A DNA stretch of 64,000 nucleotides from an uncultured Planctomycetaceae bacterium (GTDB lineage: Bacteria; Planctomycetota; Planctomycetia; Planctomycetales; Planctomycetaceae), in contig CALSLT010000009.1 of assembly GCA_943787265.1 (NCBI GenBank), forward strand, positions 186,001-250,000, in the 5' to 3' direction. Position numbers and translations under genes: made by a program. Shown piece after piece: positions 33,207 through 41,925 of the stretch. Every line of letters starts with the position of its first letter. Positions within the stretch are counted from its first letter, which is position 1. The notes under the pieces were generated by a model that was not told the origin of the DNA, searched no databases, and worked only from the letters and a program-made list of their open reading frames with translations.

Positions 33207-35339
33207 TTAGTCGTTTTCTGATGTGCCAGCCGCTGTCTTTCGGCGGTCCGGATTGAAATGCCAGAAGCGGACGTGGCCGATGGCCAGCAACGCGAAGATC
33301 GACAGCCCGCTGATCCACAGGCCGTTGCGAACACTCGCCGGGGAGTAGGTCCATTCGATCGTGTGCTCTCCTACTGGGATGTCGACCGCTCGGAACATCC
33401 CTTCGAAACGGTATCCCTCTGCAGGTTTGCCATCGACAGTCGCTGTCCAGCCGGGGAAGTAGAGATCGGTCATGACGACCGTTGCCGGGTTCGCAGTCTC
33501 GGCCACGATGGTTGCAGCGTTGGCCTCTTGTGAAGTCAGTTCGATCGTCTGGTCTGGCGACGGATTCTCAAAGGCGACGCGGCCGCGTGAATTCAAAATC
33601 TCGGTCAGGTAAATCGGCTCGTTGAAGCCGCGAGCCCACGATGGATTCAGGAACGGATCGGGTTGTTGCCAGACAAGCCGAGTGCCCTTTACATCGCCGC
33701 GAGGGAAGCTGCCGACGACGTGTGGATTCTCAAACGAAACAACGTGAGTGATTCCCGCAGCTCGGCACCAGTCGATGAACCGCGGCGTCAGACCTTCGAA
33801 TGGCGGCGCTTTGAGTTCTTCGTCGTAGTACTCGGCCGGGCCGATGCCCAGGTACTCTGGCACGGACGCGTGGCCGAGAAGATTCAGTAGATTCGGCCCC
33901 GGTCCGTAAAGCCGCGGCGTGCCTGGGTACTCGTTTAGAATTCTTCTTACAGGACTAGCATCTGCATTTGGCATCGGAGAATTGTCAAGTAGAGCGACGA
34001 CAGAAACGACACGCGAGACGTACCACAGATCGGCTGCCGTTAGAACGAAAATTACACTGCAAACAATGAGCTGCTTTGATCGGGATCGGTTCTTGAGGAC
34101 CGCACCGGCGGCTTTGCCGACGATCAGGCCGACACCGAGTGCCGCGAGAATTCCCCATCGCGCGGGGCCTCGAAAGAAACCAAAGCCGGGGAGATGCTGA
34201 GCGATCGGAACAAGTAACCCCGTCGCGTAAATAACTCCCACGATGCTGAGTAAGAGCCACGTCGCCGTGAAGCGGTTGAGTATCGAACCTCGATGCCGGG
34301 CGGAAAACAGAGCACCAGCAAGAACGAACAGCGGCACGAGCCCGAAGTAAAGATGTGCCTCGGTGTGGTTGGTGGCGGCTGGGCTCGACATGAATGTCAA
34401 CTGGCTGAGAGCCTGGTTCAGGTTGATGTCGGGCGAGTACCAGAACCACCACGACGCGACGATCTGCGACAGATAAAGCGGCGGGGTGTGTCCGTAGGCT
34501 GGATCGAAATCGGGCCCTTCCGAAACGTTCTGTCGTTGGCTGAGCTGTTTCAATTCCCACGTCGGAGCCAGTTGGGCCGCAGCGATTCCGAACCCGATTG
34601 CGATGAAGCCGAGAACCAGGCCGGCAAACTTCAGACGGCTGGCGGCGATGCTTCCCGAAAGACTTTCTCGCATGAACCAAAGGCGCAGGCCGAGAAACAG
34701 CACGAGCAACACCAGCGAGATAAACGCCAGATTGAAGTGGCCAGCCAGAAGCTGCATTCCGATCGTGACACTCAGGCCGCAGAGGTATCGCCAGTGGCTT
34801 GTTTTGAGAAATCGTTCGAGCCACCACAGCGAAAGTGGCAGCCAGGTTCCTCCAATGATCGCCCACTCAAGGCACATCCTCGGCGGGAACCATCCATAAA
34901 CGTAGATCAGTGATGCAAGAGTCGCTCCGAACGGTTTGAGGCCCAACTCTCTCGCCAGCAACCAGGTGAACACGAACGCCAGGATGTAATGCAGAATCTG
35001 GACCGCGTTGTAGCCCTCGTTCACGTCCAGCACTGGGTAGATCAATAAGTGCGGCGGGTAGAAGGCTCCGGTTTGGCTTTCTGCGACCAGCGGGTAACCA
35101 AAGCCGCTGCGATTATTCCAAAGCGGAAACTCACCATCGTGCAGTCGTTCGGCGAAGAATTGCTTCTGCGGGAAGAAGTAGGTGTAAGTGTCTCCGCCAA
35201 TTAAGCCTCCGCCCGTCCAGAGCGGTTGCCAGAAGACGATCGTTAGGCCGACTGCGAGCGCGATGACGGCCAGCGTTTCGCGCCATGTGATGCCCGGCTC
35301 GGACTTTGTCGAGGAAGATGGTTTCGTCTCTGAAGTCAC
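33207..35339 (-). CDS. YfhO-family polytopic membrane protein
   Basis: 710 residues with about twelve membrane helices and an extracytoplasmic C-terminal domain. YfhO-like signs are LIGGDTYTYFFPQKQFFAERLHDGEFPLWNNRSGFGYPLVAES in the first loop, with acidic residues typical of GT-C enzymes, and the near-terminal VVMTDLYFPGWTATVDGKPAEGYR...IEWTYSPAS. YfhO proteins glycosylate cell-wall polymers in Firmicutes; in planctomycetes the acceptor is unknown. It is convergent with the J-like gene (six bases between stops) and divergent from the NtrC-like gene. Confidence 0.88.
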   Translation of the reverse strand: MTSETKPSSSTKSEPGITWRETLAVIALAVGLTIVFWQPLWTGGGLIGGDTYTYFFPQKQFFAERLHDGEFPLWNNRSGFGYPLVAESQTGAFYPPHLLIYPVLDVNEGYNAVQILHYILAFVFTWLLARELGLKPFGATLASLIYVYGWFPPRMCLEWAIIGGTWLPLSLWWLERFLKTSHWRYLCGLSVTIGMQLLAGHFNLAFISLVLLVLFLGLRLWFMRESLSGSIAASRLKFAGLVLGFIAIGFGIAAAQLAPTWELKQLSQRQNVSEGPDFDPAYGHTPPLYLSQIVASWWFWYSPDINLNQALSQLTFMSSPAATNHTEAHLYFGLVPLFVLAGALFSARHRGSILNRFTATWLLLSIVGVIYATGLLVPIAQHLPGFGFFRGPARWGILAALGVGLIVGKAAGAVLKNRSRSKQLIVCSVIFVLTAADLWYVSRVVSVVALLDNSPMPNADASPVRRILNEYPGTPRLYGPGPNLLNLLGHASVPEYLGIGPAEYYDEELKAPPFEGLTPRFIDWCRAAGITHVVSFENPHVVGSFPRGDVKGTRLVWQQPDPFLNPSWARGFNEPIYLTEILNSRGRVAFENPSPDQTIELTSQEANAATIVAETANPATVVMTDLYFPGWTATVDGKPAEGYRFEGMFRAVDIPVGEHTIEWTYSPASVRNGLWISGLSIFALLAIGHVRFWHFNPDRRKTAAGTSEND

Positions 35340-35683
35340 GCGGTCGATCGTTTCTGTAGGACTGTGGTAAATCTCTGGAACACTTATAGACGCTAATCTT
35401 CACTTATTCATTCTGTGGCGGCTGACGCCTGATTTTAGCTTTGATTAGTGATTGTCAGTGTTCTCAATTCTGTTTTCGTGTCGACCGAGCTTCGCATCCT
35501 GAAAACGCCGAGTCGCGTGTCGTAGCTCTAGTTTGCAGACGATTGTTGGTTCAAACGATGGCGGAAACGACATGATCGTTACATTGTGTCAGATCGGCAA
35601 CGACGCATCTGATTCCTGTCTGTGAAAGTCGTGATTCCCACGCGTGAACGTCTGCAGGCAAGCGAGTAGACTGCCCCGAACCA
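35340..35683. other. Divergent intergenic region
   Basis: 344 bases between the YfhO and NtrC-like genes, presumably holding both promoters. I see no sigma-54 (GG-N10-GC) promoter, RNA gene or repeat that I can defend. Confidence 0.4.
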
Positions 35684-37102
35684 ATGTCCGTTGCCGAGTC
35701 GTCTGGTTTCACAGAGGCTCGGATCATGACCAAAGGTGGGAAGTATATCGTGGATGATCAACGCAGCGTGCTCATCGTCGAAGACGAAGAGATTATCCGG
35801 AAGTCGCTGAAAGAAGTGCTCAGCGGCGAGGGCTACGAAGTGGGCGAGGCTTCTTGTGTTGCCGACGCTTTGAAACTGGCTCGCGAGCGGGATTTCGACG
35901 TCGCCTTCTGCGATGTCCAACTGCCCGACGGGGACGGCATCGCACTGTTGAAGCGGCTGCACCAGCTCAACGCTCACACGTGCATTCTCATTATCACCGC
36001 TTACGCAACGGTCGAAAACGCGGTGGATGCCTTCAAAGCCGGAGCGTTCGACTACCTCGTCAAGCCAGTCATCTTTGAAGACCTGCTGAATAAACTGGAT
36101 CGGCTCTACGAGTTCCGAAATCTGTACTTTGAGAATCAGTCACTACGCCGCGAACTGTCGCGGCAGGGAAACCTCGACGAGATTGTCGGGTCGAGCGAAG
36201 CCATCCAGGCCGTGCAGGATCACATCCGAAAAGTCGCCGTCACCAACGCCAACGTTCTGCTGGTTGGCGAAACCGGCACGGGCAAAGAACTTTTCGCACG
36301 AGCCGTTCACGCTGCTGGACCTAATGGCGATAAAAGTTTTCTGGCGGTCAATTGCGGAACCCGGCCGGTCGAGCTGCTTGAAGGTCAGCTGTTTGGCCTT
36401 CGAACCTCAGTTCCCGGCGGTGGCCAGACCGTTGAAGAAGGGCTGCTTGTTCACGCTGGAGAGGGCACCGTCTTTCTCGACGAGATCGGCGACTTACCGC
36501 TGAGCACTCAGGCCAAGCTGCTTCGCGCGATCGAGTACCAGGAAGTGCTTCCGGCGGGCGGCTCAGAACCTCAACAGGTCAGTGCTCGAATTGTGGCATC
36601 GACGACTCGCGAACTGGCTCGCGAAGTCGCGCAGGACAATTTCCACGAGGATCTGTTTTATCGGCTCGATGGTGTGAAGATTCCGATTCCACCGCTGCGA
36701 GATCGCATCGATGATGTCCCGGAGCTGGTCGACTTCTTCACGGCGAAATATTCCAAGCAGATGAAGAAGCGAGTCGCCGGGACAAGCAGCGAAACGATTC
36801 GCCTGCTCATGTCTGCCGAGTGGAAAGGCAACGTCCGGCAACTCGACAACGCCATCGAACGAGCGGTGATGATGTGCGAAGACAGCACGATCGAACCCGG
36901 CGATCTGCCTCCCGATCTGCTGGGTCTCGGCCAGCCACTGCCCGACACTGAGGATCTTCGCAGCGCGTTGAAACATTACGAGCGGCTGCACATCACTCGA
37001 GTCCTCCGTCAGTGGCCGGACAAACGCGAAGCGGCGAAGCGATTACGGCTTGGGCTTTCGAGCCTCTACCGCAAGATCGAAGAACTGGGCATCGATGTCT
37101 GA
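35684..37102 (+). CDS. NtrC-family response regulator (REC-AAA+-Fis) lacking the GAFTGA loop
   Basis: 472 residues from the longest ATG; an in-frame ATG at 35726 is also plausible. Receiver domain with acidic pocket IVEDEE and phospho-acceptor in FCDVQLPDGDG (about Asp77), then the switch/Lys positions ITAY and LVKP. The AAA+ domain has Walker A GETGTGKE (about 195-202), Walker B GTVFLDEIGDL and arginine-finger region LFYRLDGVKIPIPPLRDR. A Fis-type HTH is at the C-terminus (EAAKRLRLGLSSLYRKIEELG). Where sigma-54 activators have GAFTGA the sequence reads LFGLRTSVPGGGQTVEEG. Without that loop, contact with sigma-54 is doubtful. The cognate kinase is not in the window. Confidence 0.88.
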   Translation: MSVAESSGFTEARIMTKGGKYIVDDQRSVLIVEDEEIIRKSLKEVLSGEGYEVGEASCVADALKLARERDFDVAFCDVQLPDGDGIALLKRLHQLNAHTCILIITAYATVENAVDAFKAGAFDYLVKPVIFEDLLNKLDRLYEFRNLYFENQSLRRELSRQGNLDEIVGSSEAIQAVQDHIRKVAVTNANVLLVGETGTGKELFARAVHAAGPNGDKSFLAVNCGTRPVELLEGQLFGLRTSVPGGGQTVEEGLLVHAGEGTVFLDEIGDLPLSTQAKLLRAIEYQEVLPAGGSEPQQVSARIVASTTRELAREVAQDNFHEDLFYRLDGVKIPIPPLRDRIDDVPELVDFFTAKYSKQMKKRVAGTSSETIRLLMSAEWKGNVRQLDNAIERAVMMCEDSTIEPGDLPPDLLGLGQPLPDTEDLRSALKHYERLHITRVLRQWPDKREAAKRLRLGLSSLYRKIEELGIDV

Positions 37103-37619
37103 GCGGCCGACCGATGCTGTCCACCCGGCAGCGTTGCCGCCTGACGTGTTGCACGCTCGGTGCCAGGAGACTCGAACTCGGCGATCCGGACCAGGCGGGC
37201 AGCATCGCAACAAGGTCGAAACCGCGATCGTTCTGCTCGACTCGGAAACCGGAGTCTCAGCTGAAGCCTCAGAACGCCGCAGCCAGAATGACAACCGACG
37301 CGTTGCGATCTTTAGACTGAGGCTCAATCTCGCACTTGAATTCCGCACCAAAATCTCGGAATCCGACACGCCCAGCGAACTCTGGAAAACCCGTTGCCGC
37401 AACGGTCGAATCAGCATCAACCCGTCGCACGAAGATTTTCCGGCGTTGCTGGCCGAAGCCCTCGACCGGATCGTCGCCTGCGAATGGGAAGTCAGCGCCG
37501 CCGCCGAGAAGCTTCAGGCAACGACCTCGCAACTCATCAAGCTGCTCAAGCACGAGCCTCGCGCGATGACACTCGTCAACCGAGACCGACAGCGACGAAA
37601 CCTGCGGCCTTACAAATAG
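37095..37619 (+). CDS. Release-factor-like protein with GGQ domain
   Basis: 174 residues. The ATG overlaps the stop of the NtrC-like gene (ATGTCTGA), suggesting translational coupling. The GGQ motif is in RSGPGGQHRNKVETAIVL, the peptidyl-tRNA hydrolysis loop of class I release factors, PrfH and ArfB. There is no codon-recognition domain. The C-terminal half (about 100-174) is helical and ends in a basic tail (RDRQRRNLRPYK), as in ribosome-rescue factors that reach into the mRNA channel. The most likely role is ribosome rescue or release of stalled peptides; the exact subtype is not clear. Confidence 0.85.
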   Translation: MSERPTDAVHPAALPPDVLHARCQETRTRRSGPGGQHRNKVETAIVLLDSETGVSAEASERRSQNDNRRVAIFRLRLNLALEFRTKISESDTPSELWKTRCRNGRISINPSHEDFPALLAEALDRIVACEWEVSAAAEKLQATTSQLIKLLKHEPRAMTLVNRDRQRRNLRPYK

Positions 37620-37658
37620 TACCAAGCCTCAGTCACCTCTGAGCTACCGTGGTGATCA

Positions 37659-38282
37659 CTAATAATCAACGTGAACCAACAGCATTCGGTTGTCGGCCAA
37701 GATTTGTTCAAGAGCCGGAATGACACGCTCGGTGTAGTCGGACTGGGTCTCTTCATCTTCCGCCATAATGAAGTTCTTTGCATCGCGGAACTCCTGCAGC
37801 ATTTGCTGAACTTCCACTGGATCGTGCAGGCTATGCATGAACTTGTCTGACGTTCTTCTGTAGCCCGGTTCAGGAACAAAGCGATAGGGGCGCGTTCCAA
37901 ACGTTGAGACAGCCTTTTCGTTGATTGTACCTGGCTTGACTAAATTGAAGATGCAGGCGTTTTCAATGACCGGCCAGTAGATAGAGTCATCAGCTTCCCC
38001 TCGGCCCTTCAATGCATCACTCTCTCGCAGAAATTCTCCCATTCCCGCGGCAAAAAGTTCCTGGCCGAATTCGGAGAGCTCGCTGTACCAATCCGGTTCT
38101 GCGAGGTGTTTGATCAGCACATCGACTAATTCCGGTTCTCCTACGGGCCAGTCTGCAGTGATTCCTTCTTCCTCGTCAAACTCATCACACGCTTCAGCGA
38201 ATTCAGTTACGAGCGTTCGATCACCGTTCATGAAGCGCTGAAATTGATCCCAATCGATCGAATGAATGTAGTAGCCCGCCAT
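37659..38282 (-). CDS. Hypothetical soluble 207-residue acidic protein
   Basis: Not recognised. The start MAGYYIHSIDWDQFQRF has a strong GGAGG ribosome-binding site, so the upstream extension of the frame is rejected. The protein is very acidic (ACDEFDEEEGITADW), without signal peptide or membrane segment. It has a C-terminal helical part (VEVQQMLQEFRDAKNFIMAEDEETQSDYTERVIPALEQIL, shown here only to describe the region). It lies 97 bases downstream of the DUF1963 gene on the same strand. The acidic composition and neighbour are reminiscent of immunity-type proteins, but no toxin is visible nearby. Confidence 0.65.
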   Translation of the reverse strand: MAGYYIHSIDWDQFQRFMNGDRTLVTEFAEACDEFDEEEGITADWPVGEPELVDVLIKHLAEPDWYSELSEFGQELFAAGMGEFLRESDALKGRGEADDSIYWPVIENACIFNLVKPGTINEKAVSTFGTRPYRFVPEPGYRRTSDKFMHSLHDPVEVQQMLQEFRDAKNFIMAEDEETQSDYTERVIPALEQILADNRMLLVHVDY

Positions 38283-38379
38283 TGTTTCCTCCGACAACAC
38301 ATATAAAAGACACATCGCTTGTATTGGATGGTACTCGGCAGCGATTTTCGCGATGTAGTTCAGGATGCGAATCCGAGTG

Positions 38380-39069
38380 TCAATAGCACTGCCATTCACA
38401 GGCCCATTCGTTCTCGTGGCTGGTTTCCGTACCGCGGCCGAAGTAGCCGACACCATTGTCGCCCCAACTCCAGTTTCCTTTTTCAGTTGAGTCGATTTGA
38501 AAAACGAACTCCGGCGCCGCCGGATGTTTATTCCATGGTGCCCAGAAAATCTCGGACTGGATCAGCGTCGGCCAGCCTCCAAGTTTAAACCCTTCGACAT
38601 TCTTGAACTGTTCGTGATAGTTGTCAGAGACGTCATCATCCACTTCCACATCGACATCTTCCCAGCAAGGAAAATCCTCGTCGACAAGTTGAGGACGCAT
38701 AGGAAACTGTTTGATGGTACTTCCGGTTTCCGTTGGCTGAAGGGCGACCAGTTCATCGAGCGACGAGTAGGCGCGGAGGCACCAGTTGTGTCCATTCGGG
38801 TCACAATCTGGAAAGTCATCGGCCCCAATGAAGACAGTAATAAAGTCGATGTCGTCGAGCCGGGGCGGGCGAAATGGCAATTCCGTCAGATTGATCTGGC
38901 AGAGCGCATGCATCGGTGTCCCATCCGTGTCAGGCCAGACTTCTCCTTCACGAGCCAGGTTAACACGCCCAAACCAACTTGCGTCCGAACTGTCTGGTGG
39001 CCGAAAACCGCCGATTTCGAACGTGATCGCACGACGTCGGAGTTGCGCCTTTGCGTTTTCGAGGTCCAT
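38380..39069 (-). CDS. DUF1963 (YwqG-like) protein
   Basis: 229 residues from MDLENAKAQLRRRAI. DUF1963/YwqG features are GGFRPPDSSDASWFGRV at the N-terminus, the MHALCQINLTELPFRPP segment, LGGWPTLIQSE in the middle and FQIDSTEKGNWSWGDNGVGYFG near the end, which is the typical pattern of this family. The role is unknown; B. subtilis YwqG belongs to a locus with secreted-toxin genes. It lies 31 bases downstream of the M19 peptidase on the same strand. There is no signal peptide. Confidence 0.82.
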   Translation of the reverse strand: MDLENAKAQLRRRAITFEIGGFRPPDSSDASWFGRVNLAREGEVWPDTDGTPMHALCQINLTELPFRPPRLDDIDFITVFIGADDFPDCDPNGHNWCLRAYSSLDELVALQPTETGSTIKQFPMRPQLVDEDFPCWEDVDVEVDDDVSDNYHEQFKNVEGFKLGGWPTLIQSEIFWAPWNKHPAAPEFVFQIDSTEKGNWSWGDNGVGYFGRGTETSHENEWACEWQCY

Positions 39070-39100
39070 CGTGATTCTCACTTGGCGGTGTGAGGCTGTC

Positions 39101-40177
39101 CTAAGCCCAGGCTCGGCGGAAGAAGTCGAGGAAATTGCGGTGCATGATGCCGGCGACGTCGTCGTCGCTGTAGCCTCGGTCGCCAAGCAGTGTGGCCATT
39201 TGCTGGAGGTCGGCGATTGTGGTGAGGTCTCGCGGGCATTGTTCTTTGCCGAAGCCGCCGTCGAGGTCCGTGCCGATGCCGCAGTGCTTCGCGTTGCCGG
39301 CCAGTTGGCAGATGTGATCGATGTGGTCGACGATGTCCGCCATGCAGACGGTTTGTGGATCGGTCTTAAAGCGGACCCAGCCGGGTTTGATCATCCAGTT
39401 GTCAAAGGCGGCTCCGATGACGGCTCCGCGTTTGATCAGTTCTTTGATCTGGTCGTCGTCGAGTTGCCGATCGCCGGGAACGAGGGCTCGGCAGTTGTGA
39501 TGGCTGGCCAGGACCGGGCCTTCGAAGATGTCGAGAGCTTCCCAGAACGACTGATCGGCCAGGTGAGTCACGTCGAGCAGCATGCCGACTCGATCCATTT
39601 CTTTGAGCAGTTCCGCACCGCCGTCTTTCAAGCCGCCTTCGCTGCCGGTTCCCATGCAGTACGGACCGGGGCCGTAGTGAGCGGGGCCAAGGATGCGCAG
39701 ACCGGCGTTGTACCATTCTTCGATCTGGCTTGGAGCGAGGATCGACGGGCTGCCTTCCATGCTGAGGATAAATCCGACGGGCAGCGTGCTGGCCTCTCCC
39801 GACTGATCGGCTTCCCACTGTGCGACGTGGTCTTCCAGTGAGGCCAGATCGGCGATTTCTCGAAGATGTCCGGCGGCGACCATCGCTCGGTAATATGCGA
39901 GTTGTCCGTAGCACGCTCCGTACGCCGCTTCGCGAGACTGGTAGTGCGTGAGGGCTCCGTCTTTGCGATGCAGCCTGGGCAGCAATGTTGAGATGGTCAT
40001 GCCGATGCGGCCGCGCCGCAGCTCGTCCCATGAAACGACGGCGTCGCCGATTGCGGGAACGGTTCGCGAAAACTGGCTTTCAAATTTATTGATTTCAGCC
40101 ACCGGCAGCGTCAGATCGCGATTCCATTCGACCGCGTTCCAGGCCATGTCCAGGTGAGCGTCGAAAATGAGATTCAT
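39101..40177 (-). CDS. M19 (renal dipeptidase-type) metallopeptidase
   Basis: 358 residues, cytoplasmic (no leader). Binuclear zinc site of membrane dipeptidases: FDAHLDMAW (H-x-D at the N-terminus), ILSMEGSPSIL (bridging Glu), LLDVTHLADQSFW, VLASHHNCRAL and GIGTDLDGGFG. All ligands are present, so it should be active on dipeptides or related amides. It is the first gene of a possible three-gene minus-strand run with DUF1963 and the acidic orphan. It is divergent from the mrp gene. Confidence 0.92.
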   Translation of the reverse strand: MNLIFDAHLDMAWNAVEWNRDLTLPVAEINKFESQFSRTVPAIGDAVVSWDELRRGRIGMTISTLLPRLHRKDGALTHYQSREAAYGACYGQLAYYRAMVAAGHLREIADLASLEDHVAQWEADQSGEASTLPVGFILSMEGSPSILAPSQIEEWYNAGLRILGPAHYGPGPYCMGTGSEGGLKDGGAELLKEMDRVGMLLDVTHLADQSFWEALDIFEGPVLASHHNCRALVPGDRQLDDDQIKELIKRGAVIGAAFDNWMIKPGWVRFKTDPQTVCMADIVDHIDHICQLAGNAKHCGIGTDLDGGFGKEQCPRDLTTIADLQQMATLLGDRGYSDDDVAGIMHRNFLDFFRRAWA

Positions 40178-40383
40178 AATTCAGTGTCCAATGATTCACG
40201 CAGCTCGACAAAAACGATCCGAAACGACATGAACGGATCGAAGTTTGCTGATTCTTGCGAGTCGAGTCGCAATTCGCAACGAGCAATCGCCGTTCGTTGT
40301 CCGCCAATCGGCAGGCTGCTACAAAACCGGACCTCGGCCGTTCGGTCAAATATCTGCCAGCCATTTGTCATTAAGAAAACGTT

Positions 40384-41445
40384 ATGAACGATTCAGAACT
40401 GCGAAGCTGCGTTGAAGCCGTTGCCGATCCGGAACTCGGAAGGTCTCTGGGCGAACTCGGAATGGTCAAGCAGGCGACCGTGTCGGCTGACGGGGCCGCT
40501 GAAGTGGGCATCGAGCTTCCAACTCCCGCTTACCCCGGCCAGGAACGCATCACCGACGCGATCAACTCAGCGATTAGTGCTCAGTCGGGGCCTGCGGCAA
40601 ATGTGACGTTCAGTTGGGTGGTCAAAGGCAAAGAGACCGGCGGAAAGATTGGCTTGAAGGTCAAGAACGTGATCGCCGTCGGTAGTGGCAAGGGCGGAGT
40701 CGGCAAGAGCACTACCGCGACAATGCTGGCTTACGGCCTGAGTTCGTTCGGTGCGAAAGTCGGCCTGATGGACGCCGACGTGTACGGACCGAGCATCCCT
40801 CATCTCTGCGGAGCGAGTGGCGAACCACCGGTTGAAGAAGTCATCGGAGCGGACGGCCAGAAAATGCAGCGGATTCAGCCGATCGACAAAGACGGTTTGA
40901 AATTGCTGTCGATCGGGTTTCTGGTCAAAGAAGATCAGGCCGTCGTCTGGCGAGGCCCGATGCTCCACAAACTGCTGACTCAGTTCCTCGCTCAGACCGA
41001 GTGGGGCGAACTCGATTATCTCATCATTGACCTGCCGCCAGGCACTGGCGACGTCTCGCTGACGCTTTCGCAGTTGCTCGGTCTGGCCGGAGCGGTCGTG
41101 GTCTGCACACCTCAGAAGGTCGCGCTGCTGGACGCCGTAAAGGCGATCAGCATGTTCGGCCAGGTGAAAATTCCGGTACTCGGAATCGTCGAAAACATGT
41201 CGGGAGACATCTTTGGCCGAGGTGGCGCGAAGGAGCAGGCTGAAACTTCAGGGGTTCCGTTCCTGGGCGAAGTCCCGATCACCGCGCACATCCGGGAACT
41301 CGGCGACGCTGGCCGCATGTCGGAAATCTTCAACGAAGACTGCCCGGTCCGAGACGAACTGCGAGAAGTCTGCCAGAACATCGCAATGGCCATCGCCAAG
41401 GAAACAGTCGACGCGCCAGAGTTGCCGACTCTGGAAGTTCTCTAG
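40384..41445 (+). CDS. mrp: Mrp/ApbC-type P-loop ATPase (iron-sulfur cluster carrier family), CxxC segment missing
   Basis: 353 residues. The N-terminal MIP18/DUF59-like domain (about 1-80) is followed by the Mrp ATPase with a deviant Walker A (GSGKGGVGKSTTATML) and the switch regions LMDADVYGPSIPHL, LPPGTGDVSLTLSQLL and TPQKVALLDAVKAI. In bacterial Mrp/ApbC the stretch ENMS...IFG normally contains a CxxC that binds a bridging Fe-S cluster. Here it reads ENMSGDIFGRGGA (about 270-282), so that loop is deleted. Regulation by a cluster may be lost. It heads a tight group with DUF6678 (15 bases) and hemD. Confidence 0.88.
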   Translation: MNDSELRSCVEAVADPELGRSLGELGMVKQATVSADGAAEVGIELPTPAYPGQERITDAINSAISAQSGPAANVTFSWVVKGKETGGKIGLKVKNVIAVGSGKGGVGKSTTATMLAYGLSSFGAKVGLMDADVYGPSIPHLCGASGEPPVEEVIGADGQKMQRIQPIDKDGLKLLSIGFLVKEDQAVVWRGPMLHKLLTQFLAQTEWGELDYLIIDLPPGTGDVSLTLSQLLGLAGAVVVCTPQKVALLDAVKAISMFGQVKIPVLGIVENMSGDIFGRGGAKEQAETSGVPFLGEVPITAHIRELGDAGRMSEIFNEDCPVRDELREVCQNIAMAIAKETVDAPELPTLEVL

Positions 41446-41460
41446 TCAGAATGATTGGCC

Positions 41461-41910
41461 ATGTCTGAAACGTCTCCCCAGCCAAACGCGGGAAGCGACG
41501 AAGAAAAAGAAAAGATTCGTCACACGATCGCCATGCTTGGCCTGACCGGGGCCGCGAATGATGTGAAATGGGGACGGCTGATCGATGCCATGAGAACGCG
41601 AGACGATTGGACGCCGTCGTACCGTTTCAATTGTGTCGACAGTGATTATGTCTCGCCGTGGGATGTCGAGTGGTGGTACCACCTTCCCTTTCCAATGGTA
41701 TCCGTCAGGTGGTTCGACATTGGTTGCTGGCAGGAAGTCGGCCGAGGTCGGCTATTAGAACCTGAGATAATCGACCACTCGGATTGGATACTTCCACTCC
41801 TTGATGAAATTGGCTTCTGCTACGACATGGTTGGCGAAATTGTCAGGTTGCACGGTTACCTGCCCAAATCGTTTGACGGTTTGGAAGACCTGATTGAGAA
41901 CCAGCAATAA
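41461..41910 (+). CDS. DUF6678-family small protein
   Basis: 149 residues. The segment KWGRLIDAMRTRDDWTPSYRF...DSDYVSPWDVEWWYHLPF matches the DUF6678 pattern as I recall it (several aromatic residues and the YVSPWDxEWxYH core). It has no signal peptide. The start is the ATG 15 bases after mrp; the frame can begin six bases earlier, but nothing supports that. It is followed 15 bases later by the HemD-like gene, so these three are probably co-transcribed. The function of the family is unknown. Confidence 0.7.
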   Translation: MSETSPQPNAGSDEEKEKIRHTIAMLGLTGAANDVKWGRLIDAMRTRDDWTPSYRFNCVDSDYVSPWDVEWWYHLPFPMVSVRWFDIGCWQEVGRGRLLEPEIIDHSDWILPLLDEIGFCYDMVGEIVRLHGYLPKSFDGLEDLIENQQ

Positions 41911-41925
41911 GAAACCGTAAGTTCC

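Noticed and set aside
38786..39841. 351-residue plus-strand open frame
   Set aside because: Antisense to the M19 peptidase and DUF1963 genes, both of which have intact motifs.
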